Positions 45,081 through 54,393 are shown, numbered from the stretch's first letter. The stretch is DNA of 64,000 nucleotides from Clostridia bacterium (GCA_002919235.1 PKEX01000017.1:97677-161676), one strand, 5' to 3'. Made by a program: numbers and translations. The notes: generated from the letters alone by a model not told the origin.

Positions 45081-46389
45081 CGCGCGCCTGGCTCACCTGG
45101 CGGAACGGGTACGCCACATCGACGAGACGCCCCGCGTCGGCAGCGTGAGCCGGCTGGTGGGGCTCACCATCGAGGCCGACGGCCCGTGGGCCGAAGTGGG
45201 GGAGTTGGTGGAGATCTGCCCGCCGGGCCGGCCGGCGGTCCTCGCCGAAGTGATCGGCTTTAGGGACCGGCACATCCTGATGATGCCCCTGGGCGAGATC
45301 AACGGGGTAGGGCCCGGCACGCCGGTGTACTCGGTGGGGCGAGAGCTGCGGGTCCCCGTGGGCGATGGCCTTCTCGGGCGGGTGCTGGACGGCCTGGGCC
45401 GGCCCATCGACGGCAAGGGCGACCTGCTTTGCCGGGAGTTTGCGCCGGTGCACCGGATGCCTCCTCAACCTTTTGAAAGGAAGACCATCGAAGAACCGCT
45501 GGGTCTTGGAGTCCGGGCCATCGACGCCCTCATCACCTGCGGGAAGGGACAGCGCCTCGGCATCTTCGCCGGCAGCGGCGTAGGGAAAAGCACGCTCCTC
45601 GGAATGCTGGCCCGGGGCAGCGCCGCCCAGGTGAACGTCATTGCCCTGGTGGGCGAGCGGGGCCGCGAGGTGCGGGAGTTTCTCGAGCGAGACCTCGGTC
45701 CCGAAGGCCTCGCCCGCTCGGTGGTGGTGGCCGCGACGTCTGACCAGCCCGCGATGGTGCGGGTGAAAGGGGCGTTCGTGGCGACGGCCATCGCCGAGTA
45801 TTTCCGCGACCGGGGCATGGACGTGCTCTTGATGATGGACAGTGTCACCCGCTTCGCTGCGGCCCAGCGGGAGATCGGCCTGGCCGCGGGCGAGCCCCCG
45901 GCCACCAAGGGGTATACCCCGTCGGTGTTCGCCCTCTTGCCCAAGCTTCTGGAAAGGGCCGGGCGGAGCCAGGCGGGGACCATCACCGGGCTTTACACCG
46001 TGCTGGTTGACGGGGACGATCTCTCGGATCCCATCGCCGACGCGGTGCGCAGCATCTTGGACGGGCACGTCGTCCTCTCCCGCCGCCTGGCGGAGCGTTC
46101 GCATTACCCTGCCATCGACGTGCTGGCCAGCGTCAGCCGGGCCATGATGCACATCGTCCCCGCCGAGCACAGGGCCGCCGCCGGCCGGCTGCGGGAGCTC
46201 CTCGCCGCCTACCGGGAGGCGGAAGACCTGATCAACATCGGCGCCTATGTCAAGGGAAACAACCCGTTGGTCGATACAGCTCTTGAGAAGCTTCCGGCGA
46301 TCAACGCCTTCCTCCGCCAGGAAGTGGACGAGGTGTTCTCGTTTGAGGAGACGCTCTCCGGGCTCTTTGAGCTGGTAGGGGCGGCGTAG
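45067..46389 (+). CDS. fliI: Flagellum-specific ATP synthase FliI
   Basis: 440 residues; export ATPase of the flagellar type III system, F1-beta-like. Walker A GIFAGSGVGKST near residue 168, GERGREVREFLE, Walker B DVLLMMDSVTRFAAAQREIGLA region and SGRSQAGTITGLYTVLVDGDD-like block. GAGGAGGA precedes the ATG. Confidence 0.97.
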   Translation: MAQSSARLAHLAERVRHIDETPRVGSVSRLVGLTIEADGPWAEVGELVEICPPGRPAVLAEVIGFRDRHILMMPLGEINGVGPGTPVYSVGRELRVPVGDGLLGRVLDGLGRPIDGKGDLLCREFAPVHRMPPQPFERKTIEEPLGLGVRAIDALITCGKGQRLGIFAGSGVGKSTLLGMLARGSAAQVNVIALVGERGREVREFLERDLGPEGLARSVVVAATSDQPAMVRVKGAFVATAIAEYFRDRGMDVLLMMDSVTRFAAAQREIGLAAGEPPATKGYTPSVFALLPKLLERAGRSQAGTITGLYTVLVDGDDLSDPIADAVRSILDGHVVLSRRLAERSHYPAIDVLASVSRAMMHIVPAEHRAAAGRLRELLAAYREAEDLINIGAYVKGNNPLVDTALEKLPAINAFLRQEVDEVFSFEETLSGLFELVGAA

Positions 46390-46406
46390 GCGGGGAGGGC
46401 AGGCCC

Positions 46407-46892
46407 GTGGCGCGCTTCGCATTCCGCTTCGCTCGCTTGCTCTGGTTGAAGGAGACGCGGGAGAAGGAGCGCCAGCGGGAGCTGGCCGCTGCGCTGAGAG
46501 AGGCCGAAGCGGCTCAAGCAGCGCTGGAAGACGTGGAACGCCGCCTTCTGGAGCGGCAGCGAAAGGCGCGCCACGCCTTGGAAGGGCCCGTCGACCCGTG
46601 GCGGCTCCTTCTGGCTTCAGAGGATCTGGCAAGGCTCCGGGAACAGCGCCTCGCCGCCGAGGAGCGGCTTTCGGAGAGCCGGAGGCAGGTGGAAGAGCGG
46701 CGGCAGGAGCTTCTTGAGGCCGCCAAGGAGCGCAAGATCCTGGAAGCCCTGCGGGAGCGGGACTACGAAGCGTTTCGCAGCGAGGAGGCCCGCCGGGAGC
46801 AGCGGTACATGGACGAGCTGGCCCAGCAGACCGGCGAGCGGCGGCGCGCCGGGGACCTTCGGACGCCGGCCACGCCGGGAAAGAAGGATTGA
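46407..46892 (+). CDS. fliJ: Flagellar export chaperone FliJ
   Basis: 161 residues, almost wholly coiled coil with heptads of Leu/Glu/Arg; FRFARLLWLKETREKERQRELAAALREAE at the N-terminus is FliJ-like. GTG start. Located between fliI and motE as in Bacillus. Its stop and the next GTG are adjacent. Confidence 0.92.
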   Translation: MARFAFRFARLLWLKETREKERQRELAAALREAEAAQAALEDVERRLLERQRKARHALEGPVDPWRLLLASEDLARLREQRLAAEERLSESRRQVEERRQELLEAAKERKILEALRERDYEAFRSEEARREQRYMDELAQQTGERRRAGDLRTPATPGKKD

Positions 46893-47474
46893 GTGAACGT
46901 GGGCAAGTGGTCGTGGATCATCCTTATTCTAATCGCAGCGCTGGTTGCGTCTGTCGCCATGCTGGACGCAATGGGGGTCATTGACTTCGGCGGCTGGGTG
47001 ATGGCGCTTTTGGAGCGGCACCCGGCCATCGAGGCGCACGCCGCGATCTACCGGATGGGTCTCGACGTGGACCGGGCGCTGGAAGAGGGGTACCAGCAGC
47101 TGGCCCAGAGGGAAGCGGAGCTCGAGGCCGAGCGGGCGCTCCTTGAGGAGGAGAAGAGGGCGCTCGCGCAGGAGTGGGCGGCTCTCGAACGTGAGCGGAC
47201 GCTCCTCGACCAGCGGGCCCGGCAGCTCCAGGCGCTGCAGGAGAGCCTCGACGCCCGGGCGCAGCGGCTCAATGATTTCGAACGGCTGCAGGCGCTCTAT
47301 AACCGCATGCGTCCCGACGAGCTGGTACCCATCTTCGAGGAGCTGGAGGACGGTACAGTCGCGCGCCTATTGGCCGGGATGGACGACCGGAAAGTGGCGC
47401 AAGTGCTGGCGGCCATGGAGCCCCAGCGGGCGGCGGCGCTGAGCCGATTGATCGGCGGCGTCTCGTCCAAGTGA
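46893..47474 (+). CDS. motE: MotE/YlxF-like flagellar membrane protein
   Basis: 193 residues. N-terminal membrane helix (about 7-26, WIILILIAALVASVAMLDAMG), a long coiled coil (about 65-135) and a C-terminal MgtE-N-like domain (LYNRMRPDELVPIFEELEDGTVARLL as a unit, DRKVAQVLAAMEP). MotE is proposed to chaperone MotC or stators; in Bacillus the equivalent is ylxF. GTG start right after the fliJ stop. Confidence 0.85.
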   Translation: MNVGKWSWIILILIAALVASVAMLDAMGVIDFGGWVMALLERHPAIEAHAAIYRMGLDVDRALEEGYQQLAQREAELEAERALLEEEKRALAQEWAALERERTLLDQRARQLQALQESLDARAQRLNDFERLQALYNRMRPDELVPIFEELEDGTVARLLAGMDDRKVAQVLAAMEPQRAAALSRLIGGVSSK

Positions 47475-47644
47475 AATCTGCCCCACGGAGGCAGAGCGAT
47501 CTCGGGATTGGTTCGGTAACGAGAGGCGGCTTGGCTTCTTGGACAGGAGGCCGGCCGCCTCATTGCGTTACATTCCGTCCACAGCCACAGGGCCGTCGCG
47601 CCTGGAGTGAGCTCCGGTCATGCTCAAGTGCGTGGGCCTCGCTT

Positions 47645-47652
47645 GCCGATAT
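47645..47652 (+). promoter_or_regulatory. Sigma-28 (SigD)-type -10 element before fliK
   Basis: GCCGATAT is a perfect sigma-28 -10. A -35 like TCAA (47624-47627) stands 17 bp upstream instead of the usual 14-16 from TAAA, so the -35 is imperfect. The site lies in the 221-bp gap before fliK and would allow late expression of fliK and the genes after it. Confidence 0.5.
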
Positions 47653-47695
47653 AAGCTCTAGAAAACCATGTCCCGGAGCGAAAGGAGGTGAAGGA

Positions 47696-49336
47696 TTGAG
47701 AGAGATGCTGCCGGTTCTGGACTTGGCGGCAGCGCCGGCAAAGCCGCCGGCTGGAGCTTTGCCTCCCGGGCGCAAGCCGCACGGGTCCCGGGGGTTCCTG
47801 GAGGCGCTGGCCGGTGCTCGGCGGCGGCTTGAGTCGGGGCGGCTCGCCGGCACTCGCAGTGACCAGAGGCCCGAGTCGAGTCAGGCTCCGGAGCAGGCTG
47901 TGGACAGCGCGGTTAAGACCTCCGGGGATCCCGCGTTGGCTGCAGCCGCGTCGCAGGGCCCGGCCGGAATGCCGCCGGCCGATACAGCCGGGGGCCGGGA
48001 AGGCGGTGCCCTTGCGGGAGAGACCGCTCACGGAGCCACTGCCGAGCCCGGCGCCGGCTCGTTTTCTCATGCGTCAGTGCCGGCGGGGCTTGCCGGCGAT
48101 CCTGGCTCGTTCTTAGGACAGATCTTGACGGATCCAGGAACGCCGGGCGAAGCCCCCAGAGGCCGGGGGATGCCGGCCGGTACAGGCAGCGGCTTGCCTC
48201 ACCATGCGGCCGCGGCCGGCGGCGCGAAGCCGGATGCAGGCGCCCCCGGGAAACCGGGCAGCGCGCCGCACACGGTCGCTGCACCCGGCATCCCTCGCCG
48301 GAGTCAGGCCACGGCTCAGCCGGTGCTTCCGGCGCAAGAGAGTGGAGCTGACCTCGAGGGGCTGTCCTCCTCGGTCGCCCGGCTGGTGAACGGGCGGACG
48401 GTGCGAGTCCACGCGCGAGGGGACTTGGGCGGCTCGGGGCACCTCCACGCAGGGCTCGTTGACGGGCTAGACGGCCGAGCGGCGGGTACCGTGGAAGAAG
48501 GCGGCGCGGGTCTAGGCCAAAGCGCCCTAGGCCTTTACGCCGACGGAGAGGAACAGCGGGCGCGCCCGGGGTCGGCGGCGGTGCTGCAGGGCCATGGGAA
48601 CGCGTCCGGGTCGGGCGGCACTGCTTCGCGTGAGCAGGCAGCGGATGGCGTGCTCTCTCCGGCCGGAGCCGGGGAGTTCTCGGCAGCTCCGGCGCAGCCC
48701 GGTCCGCAGCAAGTCTCGTTTGCCGTGGAGACCGGCGACGGCGAGGCGAACGGCCCGGAAAGCGTCCGGGAAGGACTCGCGGAGAGCGGCACAGGCCGCG
48801 CCGAGTCCCGCGGGATCCATGGAGCGCCTGCTCCCGCTGGGGAACCGCAGCCGACGCCCGGAGCCGAGAATCCCGCCCCTTCGGCGGCGGTGTGGGCCCG
48901 GCGCTTCGAGACCGTCTCCCGGAGCGCCTTCGAGCAGATGGTGCGCCATGTCGAAGGGGAGGTGAACGGGGAGAACGCCTCTCTCAAGCTCCAGCTGGTC
49001 CCTGGCCGCCTGGGTGAAATCGAGCTCAAGCTCGAGGTGGACCGCGGGATCGTGGCGGCGCGCTTTGTCGCCGCGTCGGAGGAGGTGCGGGCGCTGATCG
49101 AATCGGCGCTGCCCGACCTCAAGCGGAGCCTCTCCGAGCACGGGATCTCGGTGAGCGAACTCTCGGTGTTCGTGGGCCAAAGCCAGGACCAGAGCCGCCA
49201 GGGCGGCGAGCCTGCGGCACGGGGCGGCTCGTACCTGCGGCCGCTGGGCGCGGTGCATGCCTCGGCTTACGACGCCCCCGCGGTTGAGGAAGTCGCGGCG
49301 GTGATCGGGCCGCACGGCGTGGACGTGCTGGTCTGA
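47696..49336 (+). CDS. fliK: Flagellar hook-length control protein FliK
   Basis: 546 residues. TTG at 47696 with AAAGGAGGTGA 5 bp upstream; longer open frame from 47471 is rejected. The long Ala/Gly/Pro/Glu-rich N-terminal and middle part (to about 400) is low complexity, the ruler/linker. The C-terminal globular domain near residues 430-500 has SLKLQLVPGRLGEIELKLEV and VRALIESALPDLKRSL, the FliK type. Followed by flgD. Confidence 0.93.
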   Translation: MREMLPVLDLAAAPAKPPAGALPPGRKPHGSRGFLEALAGARRRLESGRLAGTRSDQRPESSQAPEQAVDSAVKTSGDPALAAAASQGPAGMPPADTAGGREGGALAGETAHGATAEPGAGSFSHASVPAGLAGDPGSFLGQILTDPGTPGEAPRGRGMPAGTGSGLPHHAAAAGGAKPDAGAPGKPGSAPHTVAAPGIPRRSQATAQPVLPAQESGADLEGLSSSVARLVNGRTVRVHARGDLGGSGHLHAGLVDGLDGRAAGTVEEGGAGLGQSALGLYADGEEQRARPGSAAVLQGHGNASGSGGTASREQAADGVLSPAGAGEFSAAPAQPGPQQVSFAVETGDGEANGPESVREGLAESGTGRAESRGIHGAPAPAGEPQPTPGAENPAPSAAVWARRFETVSRSAFEQMVRHVEGEVNGENASLKLQLVPGRLGEIELKLEVDRGIVAARFVAASEEVRALIESALPDLKRSLSEHGISVSELSVFVGQSQDQSRQGGEPAARGGSYLRPLGAVHASAYDAPAVEEVAAVIGPHGVDVLV

Positions 49337-49387
49337 TGGCGGGTCCGGCGAGCGCCGGGCACGGGGCAGGAAAGGGGGGAAACCGCG

Positions 49388-49840
49388 GTGTTCATGAGCT
49401 ATGCCATCGCCTCCACGCTGAACGGGCCGGTGTACGACGTGACGAGCGGCGCCGGCGGGCGCCGGGAAAACCAGCCTGGCGGCATGGACGAGGTCCTCGG
49501 GAAAGACGCCTTCCTGCGCTTGCTCATCACCGAGCTGCGGTACCAGGATCCGCTGAAGCCCGTGGACGACTACGAGTTCGTGGCGCAGATGGCGCAGTTC
49601 ACCACGCTTGAGCAGATGCAGAACCTCACGCGGCAGATCGAGCTCTTCGTCGAAGAGCAGCGGGCAGCCCAGCGGATGGCGCAAGCCACGTCGCTGCTCG
49701 GCCGGAAGGTGGAAGTGGTAGGCGAGCTGGGCGTCTACACCGGAACGGTGGAAGCCGTCCGCATGCTGGAAGGGGTGCCTCACCTCGTGGTGGGCGGCAT
49801 TCTCTTCGGCCTCGAAGACGTGGTGAAGGTGTTGAGCTAG
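49388..49840 (+). CDS. flgD: Flagellar hook-assembly scaffold FlgD
   Basis: 150 residues. GTG with AGGGGGG 8 bp upstream. Motif [42 protein letters not shown] spans residues 39-80 (FlgD N-terminal cap). Tudor/FnIII-like C-terminal part is short, as in Firmicutes. Precedes the TIGR02530 gene. Confidence 0.95.
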   Translation: MFMSYAIASTLNGPVYDVTSGAGGRRENQPGGMDEVLGKDAFLRLLITELRYQDPLKPVDDYEFVAQMAQFTTLEQMQNLTRQIELFVEEQRAAQRMAQATSLLGRKVEVVGELGVYTGTVEAVRMLEGVPHLVVGGILFGLEDVVKVLS

Positions 49841-49894
49841 GCGCCATCCTCTGGCGGCGTTTCCCGTGAACGCTGCAGGGAAGGAGGATAGGCA

Positions 49895-50278
49895 GTGGTC
49901 GACCGGCTTGGCCTCTACGGTCACATCCAGGGAGTCGGTGCGCCGGGGAAAGTCTCCTCGGTGGAAACGTCCCCGAAGCCGAAAGGCGGCACATCCTTTG
50001 AAGCCGTGCTCCGCAGGGAGATGGGCGGGGTGCGCTTCTCCGCCCACGCCGAGGAGCGGCTCAGGAGCAGCCGGATCGTGCTCACGCCCGAGCACGTCCA
50101 GCGGCTGAACGGCGCCGTCTCCAAGGCAGAGGCCAAAGGAGCCCGAGAGTCGCTGATCCTCATCGACGACCTGGCTCTCGTGGTCTCCATCAAGAACCGG
50201 ACGGTGATCACGGCTATCGGGCCGGATCGCCTCAAGGAGAACGTCTTCACCAACATCGACAGCGCCGTGATCGCCTAG
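49895..50278 (+). CDS. Flagellar operon protein, TIGR02530 family
   Basis: 127 residues; GTG after AAGGAGG. RFSAHAEERLRSSRIVLTPEHVQRLNGAVSKAEAKG is the family core (residues near 48-83), and VVSIKNRTVITAIGPDR ends it. Found between flgD and flgE in many Firmicutes; role unproven. The stop codon begins a hairpin (50278-50302). Confidence 0.88.
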   Translation: MVDRLGLYGHIQGVGAPGKVSSVETSPKPKGGTSFEAVLRREMGGVRFSAHAEERLRSSRIVLTPEHVQRLNGAVSKAEAKGARESLILIDDLALVVSIKNRTVITAIGPDRLKENVFTNIDSAVIA

Positions 50279-50302
50279 AGCAGCACGGCTCAAGGGCTGC
50301 TC
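50278..50302 (+). promoter_or_regulatory. Hairpin in the gap before flgE
   Basis: GAGCAGC / GCTGCTC, 7-bp stem, 11-nt loop; no U-tract. In the 140-bp leader of flgE, which also holds GTCGATAAAGG. Possible RNA processing or stability element for the highly expressed hook gene. Confidence 0.35.
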
Positions 50303-50418
50303 CAGGCGGGTCGATAAAGGAAGAAAGCGAGGTTTCAGGGCTGGACCCACTCCGGGAAGCCCGGGGCGGCCAGGCGAAGGCTGGCGCCCGCCTCGCCCAA
50401 GGAGGAGGTCATGTACCG

Positions 50419-51942
50419 ATGATGCGCTCGCTGTTCGCAGGGGTCTCGGCCCTGCGATACCACCAGGTGCGCATGGACGTCATCGGCAACAACATCGCCA
50501 ACGTGAACACCGTCGGCTACAAGAGCAGCCGCGTCACGTTCAAAGACCTGCTCAGCCAGACCCTGCGGGACGCGTCCGCCCCGCAGAACAATCGGGGCGG
50601 CACCAACCCGTTCCAAGTGGGCCTCGGCGTCAACCTGGGCGCGATTCACACCTACCACACCCAGGGCAACCCGCAGGCCACCGGCGTCGCCACGGACCTG
50701 GCGATCGAAGGCGACGGCTACTTCATCCTCTCCAACGGCCCGGAGCGCTTCTACACCCGCGCCGGGATGTTCGACCTGGACCGTGACGGCAACCTGGTCT
50801 CTCTCACCACGGGCCTGAAGGTGCTCGGGTGGGTGGCGGACCAGAACGGCGTGATCGACACCAACGCCCCGCTGCGGGAGATCGTCATCCCCAAGGGGGC
50901 GACCATCGATCCCCGGGCCACGTCGCAGATCGTCTACACGGGCAACTTGGACTCCAGGGATAACGGGAGCATCGTCCTACAAGAGTCCACCCGACAGATC
51001 ACAGTCGACGGGGAAACCTACCAGCTGACGTTCAAAGTGACATCCACTGGGAACTTCAACGAGTTCCAGTGGACGGTCACGGTGACTGACAGTAGCGGTG
51101 CAGTGGTCGGCTCTGAATCCGGAACGTTTGAGACTGACTCCTCGGGAGTTCCTATTGGAACGGAGGACGTGGCCCTAAATATTCGCGGCTCGACGGTCGA
51201 CCTTCTGCGAGGCAACTCGCTGGACGCTCTCTTCCAAGTCACAAGCGATCCATCTGTGACTCCGATAGGTGCCACCTACACGCCGCCCCCGGAGCATGTG
51301 ACCACCATCGAAGTCTTTGACTCGCTGGGCAACACGCACGAGGTGATAACGACCTTCCAGAAAGTCGGTGAGAACCGGTGGAGCTGGACGGTGCAAAGCC
51401 CTGCTTCGGGTTCCGGCGAAATCGTGTTTGACGACCGGGGCCGGGTTGTCTCGACGACGGGGAGCATCACCATCCCCGGCTTGGGCGGTGCCCAGTCGGT
51501 TCAAATCACCCCCGACTTCTCTCAGATCACCCAGTTCGGCGAGCCGGCGACGGCGGTGGCCAACTCCCAGGACGGCTACGGCGCCGGGGTGCTGAAGAGC
51601 TTCGGCATCGACGCGAACGGCGTGATCGTGGGCTCGTTCTCCAACGGCCTCGACCGCCAGCTGGGGCAGATCGCCCTCGCCACCTTCGCCAACCCGGCGG
51701 GCCTGATCAAGACGGGCGAGACCCTGTTCAAAGTCTCGAGCAACTCGGGCCAGGCGGTGATCGGCGCTGCCGGGACGGGGATGCGCGGATCCATCAACTC
51801 GGGTGCCCTGGAGATGTCCAACGTGGACCTGTCGCAGGAGTTCACCGACATGATCGTGACGCAGAGGGGCTTCCAGGCCAACTCGAGGGTGATCACGACC
51901 TCGGACGAGATGCTGCAGGAACTGGTCAACCTCAAGAGGTAA
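50419..51942 (+). CDS. flgE: Flagellar hook protein FlgE
   Basis: 507 residues. ATG at 50419, AAGGAGGAGG 10 bp upstream. N-terminal GVSALRYHQVRMDVIGNNIANVNTVGYKSSR and C-terminal VDLSQEFTDMIVTQRGFQANSRVITTSDEM are the rod/hook motifs that form the coiled-coil D0. The middle (about residues 175-310; 50940-51340) uses AT-richer codons (agt, gga, act) than the flanks, as expected of a variable surface domain acquired or evolving separately. Confidence 0.96.
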   Translation: MMRSLFAGVSALRYHQVRMDVIGNNIANVNTVGYKSSRVTFKDLLSQTLRDASAPQNNRGGTNPFQVGLGVNLGAIHTYHTQGNPQATGVATDLAIEGDGYFILSNGPERFYTRAGMFDLDRDGNLVSLTTGLKVLGWVADQNGVIDTNAPLREIVIPKGATIDPRATSQIVYTGNLDSRDNGSIVLQESTRQITVDGETYQLTFKVTSTGNFNEFQWTVTVTDSSGAVVGSESGTFETDSSGVPIGTEDVALNIRGSTVDLLRGNSLDALFQVTSDPSVTPIGATYTPPPEHVTTIEVFDSLGNTHEVITTFQKVGENRWSWTVQSPASGSGEIVFDDRGRVVSTTGSITIPGLGGAQSVQITPDFSQITQFGEPATAVANSQDGYGAGVLKSFGIDANGVIVGSFSNGLDRQLGQIALATFANPAGLIKTGETLFKVSSNSGQAVIGAAGTGMRGSINSGALEMSNVDLSQEFTDMIVTQRGFQANSRVITTSDEMLQELVNLKR

Positions 51943-51946
51943 GGCG

Positions 51947-51988
51947 GCCTTAGGCGCTAAGGCGGCGCGTGGACGCTCGCTTAGCGCC
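51947..51988 (+). promoter_or_regulatory. Overlapping, mutually exclusive hairpins between flgE and flbD
   Basis: GCCTTAG-GCG-CTAAGGC (51947-51963) and GGCGCTAAG-N18-CTTAGCGCC (51953-51961 with 51980-51988) share one arm, so they cannot form together. This resembles an attenuator or switch, though no U-tract is visible. Confidence 0.45.
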
Positions 51989-52092
51989 GGAGGCTGGAAG
52001 TGACCCGGAACGCGCCAGGCCCGGCGAGGTGGGGCGCGCAAGCTCCCGCCTCGCCGGCGCCGGCGGCGCTCCAGGGGGAGGTTGACGCACCG

Positions 52093-52284
52093 GTGATCCG
52101 AGTGAGCCGGCTGGACGGGAAGGAGTTTGTCATCAACGTCTTGCTCGTCGAAACGGTGGAGGCGGTCCCGGACACCGTGATCACGCTGACCAACGGTCAC
52201 AAGTACGTGGTCCGGGAATCCGTCGACGAAGTGGTCGAGCGGGCGGTGGCCTTCCACCGGCGCATCGGCCGCTGGCCCCAGTGA
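52093..52284 (+). CDS. flbD: Flagellar protein FlbD
   Basis: 63 residues. GTG at 52093 with GGGGGAGG 12 bp upstream. VIRVSRLDGKEFVINVLLVETVEA (first 24 residues) and VITLTNGHKYVVRESVDEVV are the FlbD/SwrD features; SwrD raises stator power in B. subtilis. Directly before motA, fitting that role. Confidence 0.92.
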   Translation: MIRVSRLDGKEFVINVLLVETVEAVPDTVITLTNGHKYVVRESVDEVVERAVAFHRRIGRWPQ

Positions 52285-52316
52285 GCGGGGACGAGCAGGA
52301 GGCGGAGGGGAAGCCC

Positions 52317-53138
52317 GTGGATTACGGCATCATCGGCGGTATCGTCGCCGGCATCGCAATGATGCTCATCGCCATCGTAAATGCCGGCGGAACCATCGGG
52401 GCGTTCTTCGAGCTGAGTTCGGTGCTGATCACGGTGGGCGGCACCATCGCATCGACGTTCGTCCACTTCAAGCCCGACCAGATGCGAAGCGTCCTGAAAC
52501 TGGTCCGCATCGCGATGTCCGACAGCGCGCAGTCGCCCCGGGACGTGATTCGCCTCTTGGTGCACTTCGCCGGGAAAGCCCGGCGGGAGGGTCTGCTCGC
52601 GCTGGAGGAAGAGGCGGAGCAGCTGGACGACGCCTTCTTAAGAAAGGGCTTGCAGCTGGTGGTGGACGGCACGGACCCGGAGACGGTCCGCCAGATCCTC
52701 GACATCGAGGTGACGTTCCTGGAAGAGCGGCACCAGGCCGGTCAAAGGATCTTCGAGCACATGGGCGCCGTGGCTCCGGCGTTCGGCATGGTGGGGACGT
52801 TGATCGGGCTCATCATCATGCTGGGGCGGCTGGACGACCCGAGCAGCATCGGGCCGGCGATGGCCGTGGCCCTCATCACTACGTTGTACGGCGTCGTCCT
52901 CTCCAACCTGGTGTTCATCCCCATCGCCGGGAAGCTCAAGGTAAAGAGCGAGGAAGAGGTGCTCCTCCGGGAAGTGATGATCGAGGGCATCCTCTCCATC
53001 CAGGCAGGGGAGAACCCGCACATCGTTGAACAAAAGCTCGAATCCTTCCTGCCGCCTAAGGTGCGCGGAGGCGCTCGCGAGGCCGAGGAGCGGGCCGAAC
53101 AGGGTGCCGAAAGGATGGTGGCTTCCGGTGCCCGCTAA
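52317..53138 (+). CDS. motA: Flagellar stator protein MotA
   Basis: 273 residues, four membrane helices. GTG at 52317 (GGCGGAGGGG upstream). GGTIASTFVHFKPDQM and cytoplasmic REGLLALEEEA region; channel helices FGMVGTLIGLIIMLGRL and AMAVALITTLYGVVLSNLVFIPIAGKLK (split by a loop), Pro residues of the proton path in GMVGTL/VFIPIA. The gene overlaps motB by 11 bp. The stator genes are within the fla operon. Confidence 0.95.
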   Translation: MDYGIIGGIVAGIAMMLIAIVNAGGTIGAFFELSSVLITVGGTIASTFVHFKPDQMRSVLKLVRIAMSDSAQSPRDVIRLLVHFAGKARREGLLALEEEAEQLDDAFLRKGLQLVVDGTDPETVRQILDIEVTFLEERHQAGQRIFEHMGAVAPAFGMVGTLIGLIIMLGRLDDPSSIGPAMAVALITTLYGVVLSNLVFIPIAGKLKVKSEEEVLLREVMIEGILSIQAGENPHIVEQKLESFLPPKVRGGAREAEERAEQGAERMVASGAR

Positions 53139-53895
53139 GCGCCGCCGGCGCTTGGCGCCGGACCGAGGAGGGATCTCCCCCACCTGGCTCAACACCTACG
53201 GGGACATGGTCACCCTCCTTCTGACCTTCTTCATCATGCTCTTCGCCTATTCTACCCTCGACGCCGCCCGTTTCGAGGCGCTGGTCCTTTCGCTTCAAGG
53301 GTCGCTGGGCGTCTTGGACAGCGGGATGACCATCTCGGATGATCCGGTGGTAAGCGGCCGGGAATCCCCGTTCGGTGAGATCTACCAGCGCAGTCTGGTG
53401 GCCGACGAGACGACCCGCAGCCTCTTCGACGCGTTGAGGGCGCTGCAAGAACGCTACGACCTGTACGATGTGGTCGCGATCGAATCCACCGAGCGCGGCA
53501 TCGTGATTCACTTCACCGACCGCGTGCTTTTCGACACCGGCAGGGCGGAGATCAAGCCGGAGGCGCGGGAGGTGCTGCAGGCCGTCGCAGTAGAGCTGGC
53601 CAAGCTCCCGCACCACATCCGGGTCGAAGGGCACACGGACAACGTCCCGATTCACAACGAGCGGTTTCCGTCCAACTGGGAGCTCTCGACTGCCCGGGCC
53701 GTGACGGTGCTCCGGTTCTTGATCCAGGTGGGAGGCCTGGATCCCGGACGGCTCTCCGCCGTAGGGTACGGGGAATACCGGCCCATCGCCAGCAACGACA
53801 CGCCCGAGGGACGGGCCCGCAACCGCCGGGTCGACATCGTGCTGCTCGATCACGGGCTGGCTGCTTTTGAGCCCGTCTCGGCCACCTTAGACTAG
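53128..53895 (+). CDS. motB: Flagellar stator protein MotB
   Basis: 255 residues. GTG at 53128 inside the end of motA. One membrane helix (about 27-43) with the channel Asp26 in YGDMVTLLLTFFIMLFAYS. OmpA-like peptidoglycan domain from about 130: VEGHTDNVPIHNERFPSNWELSTARA, GRLSAVGYGEYRP, NDTPEGRARNRRV. Anchors the stator to the wall. Confidence 0.96.
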   Translation: MPAKRRRRLAPDRGGISPTWLNTYGDMVTLLLTFFIMLFAYSTLDAARFEALVLSLQGSLGVLDSGMTISDDPVVSGRESPFGEIYQRSLVADETTRSLFDALRALQERYDLYDVVAIESTERGIVIHFTDRVLFDTGRAEIKPEAREVLQAVAVELAKLPHHIRVEGHTDNVPIHNERFPSNWELSTARAVTVLRFLIQVGGLDPGRLSAVGYGEYRPIASNDTPEGRARNRRVDIVLLDHGLAAFEPVSATLD

Positions 53896-53925
53896 CCGGG
53901 GTTTGGGAGAGGGGGAAGTGCTCCT

Positions 53926-54393
53926 ATGAAACTCGATGCGAAACTGGTCGTCCTGTTGATCGCAGTGGTCGCCGTCGCGACGGTGGGCAGCGCCTTCTTG
54001 ACCTCATGGGTCTTCACCAGCCGGGAAGGAACGGTGCCCGCCGTCGAAGGGCTGGTCTCTGCGCGCAGCGAATCTTTTGATCCGGAGTTGGTGTGGAACG
54101 CCGGCGAGTTCACGGTCAACCTGGCCAGCAACACGTCGTTCGCCCGCTACCTCAAGACCAACATGAGCTTCAGGGTGAACACGAAGACGGCGGTGAACGA
54201 GCTGGAGAAGCGGCGGGTCCAGGTGCAGGACCGGGTCATCTCGACGCTGCGGATGACAGCGGCGGTGGAGCTGCAGCAGCCTGACGGTCTGACGCTGCTC
54301 AAGCAGCGCTTGCTGGACGAGATCAACCAACTCCTCGCCTCGACAGGGGGCCGGGCCTACGACGTGTACCTGTCCGAGCTGATCATCCAATGA
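53926..54393 (+). CDS. fliL: Flagellar basal body-associated protein FliL
   Basis: 155 residues; single membrane helix (about 6-26) and extracytoplasmic SPFH-like domain. VNLASNTSFARYLKTNMSFRVN and ELEKRRVQVQDRVISTLRM are typical. Follows motB by 30 bp. Confidence 0.93.
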   Translation: MKLDAKLVVLLIAVVAVATVGSAFLTSWVFTSREGTVPAVEGLVSARSESFDPELVWNAGEFTVNLASNTSFARYLKTNMSFRVNTKTAVNELEKRRVQVQDRVISTLRMTAAVELQQPDGLTLLKQRLLDEINQLLASTGGRAYDVYLSELIIQ

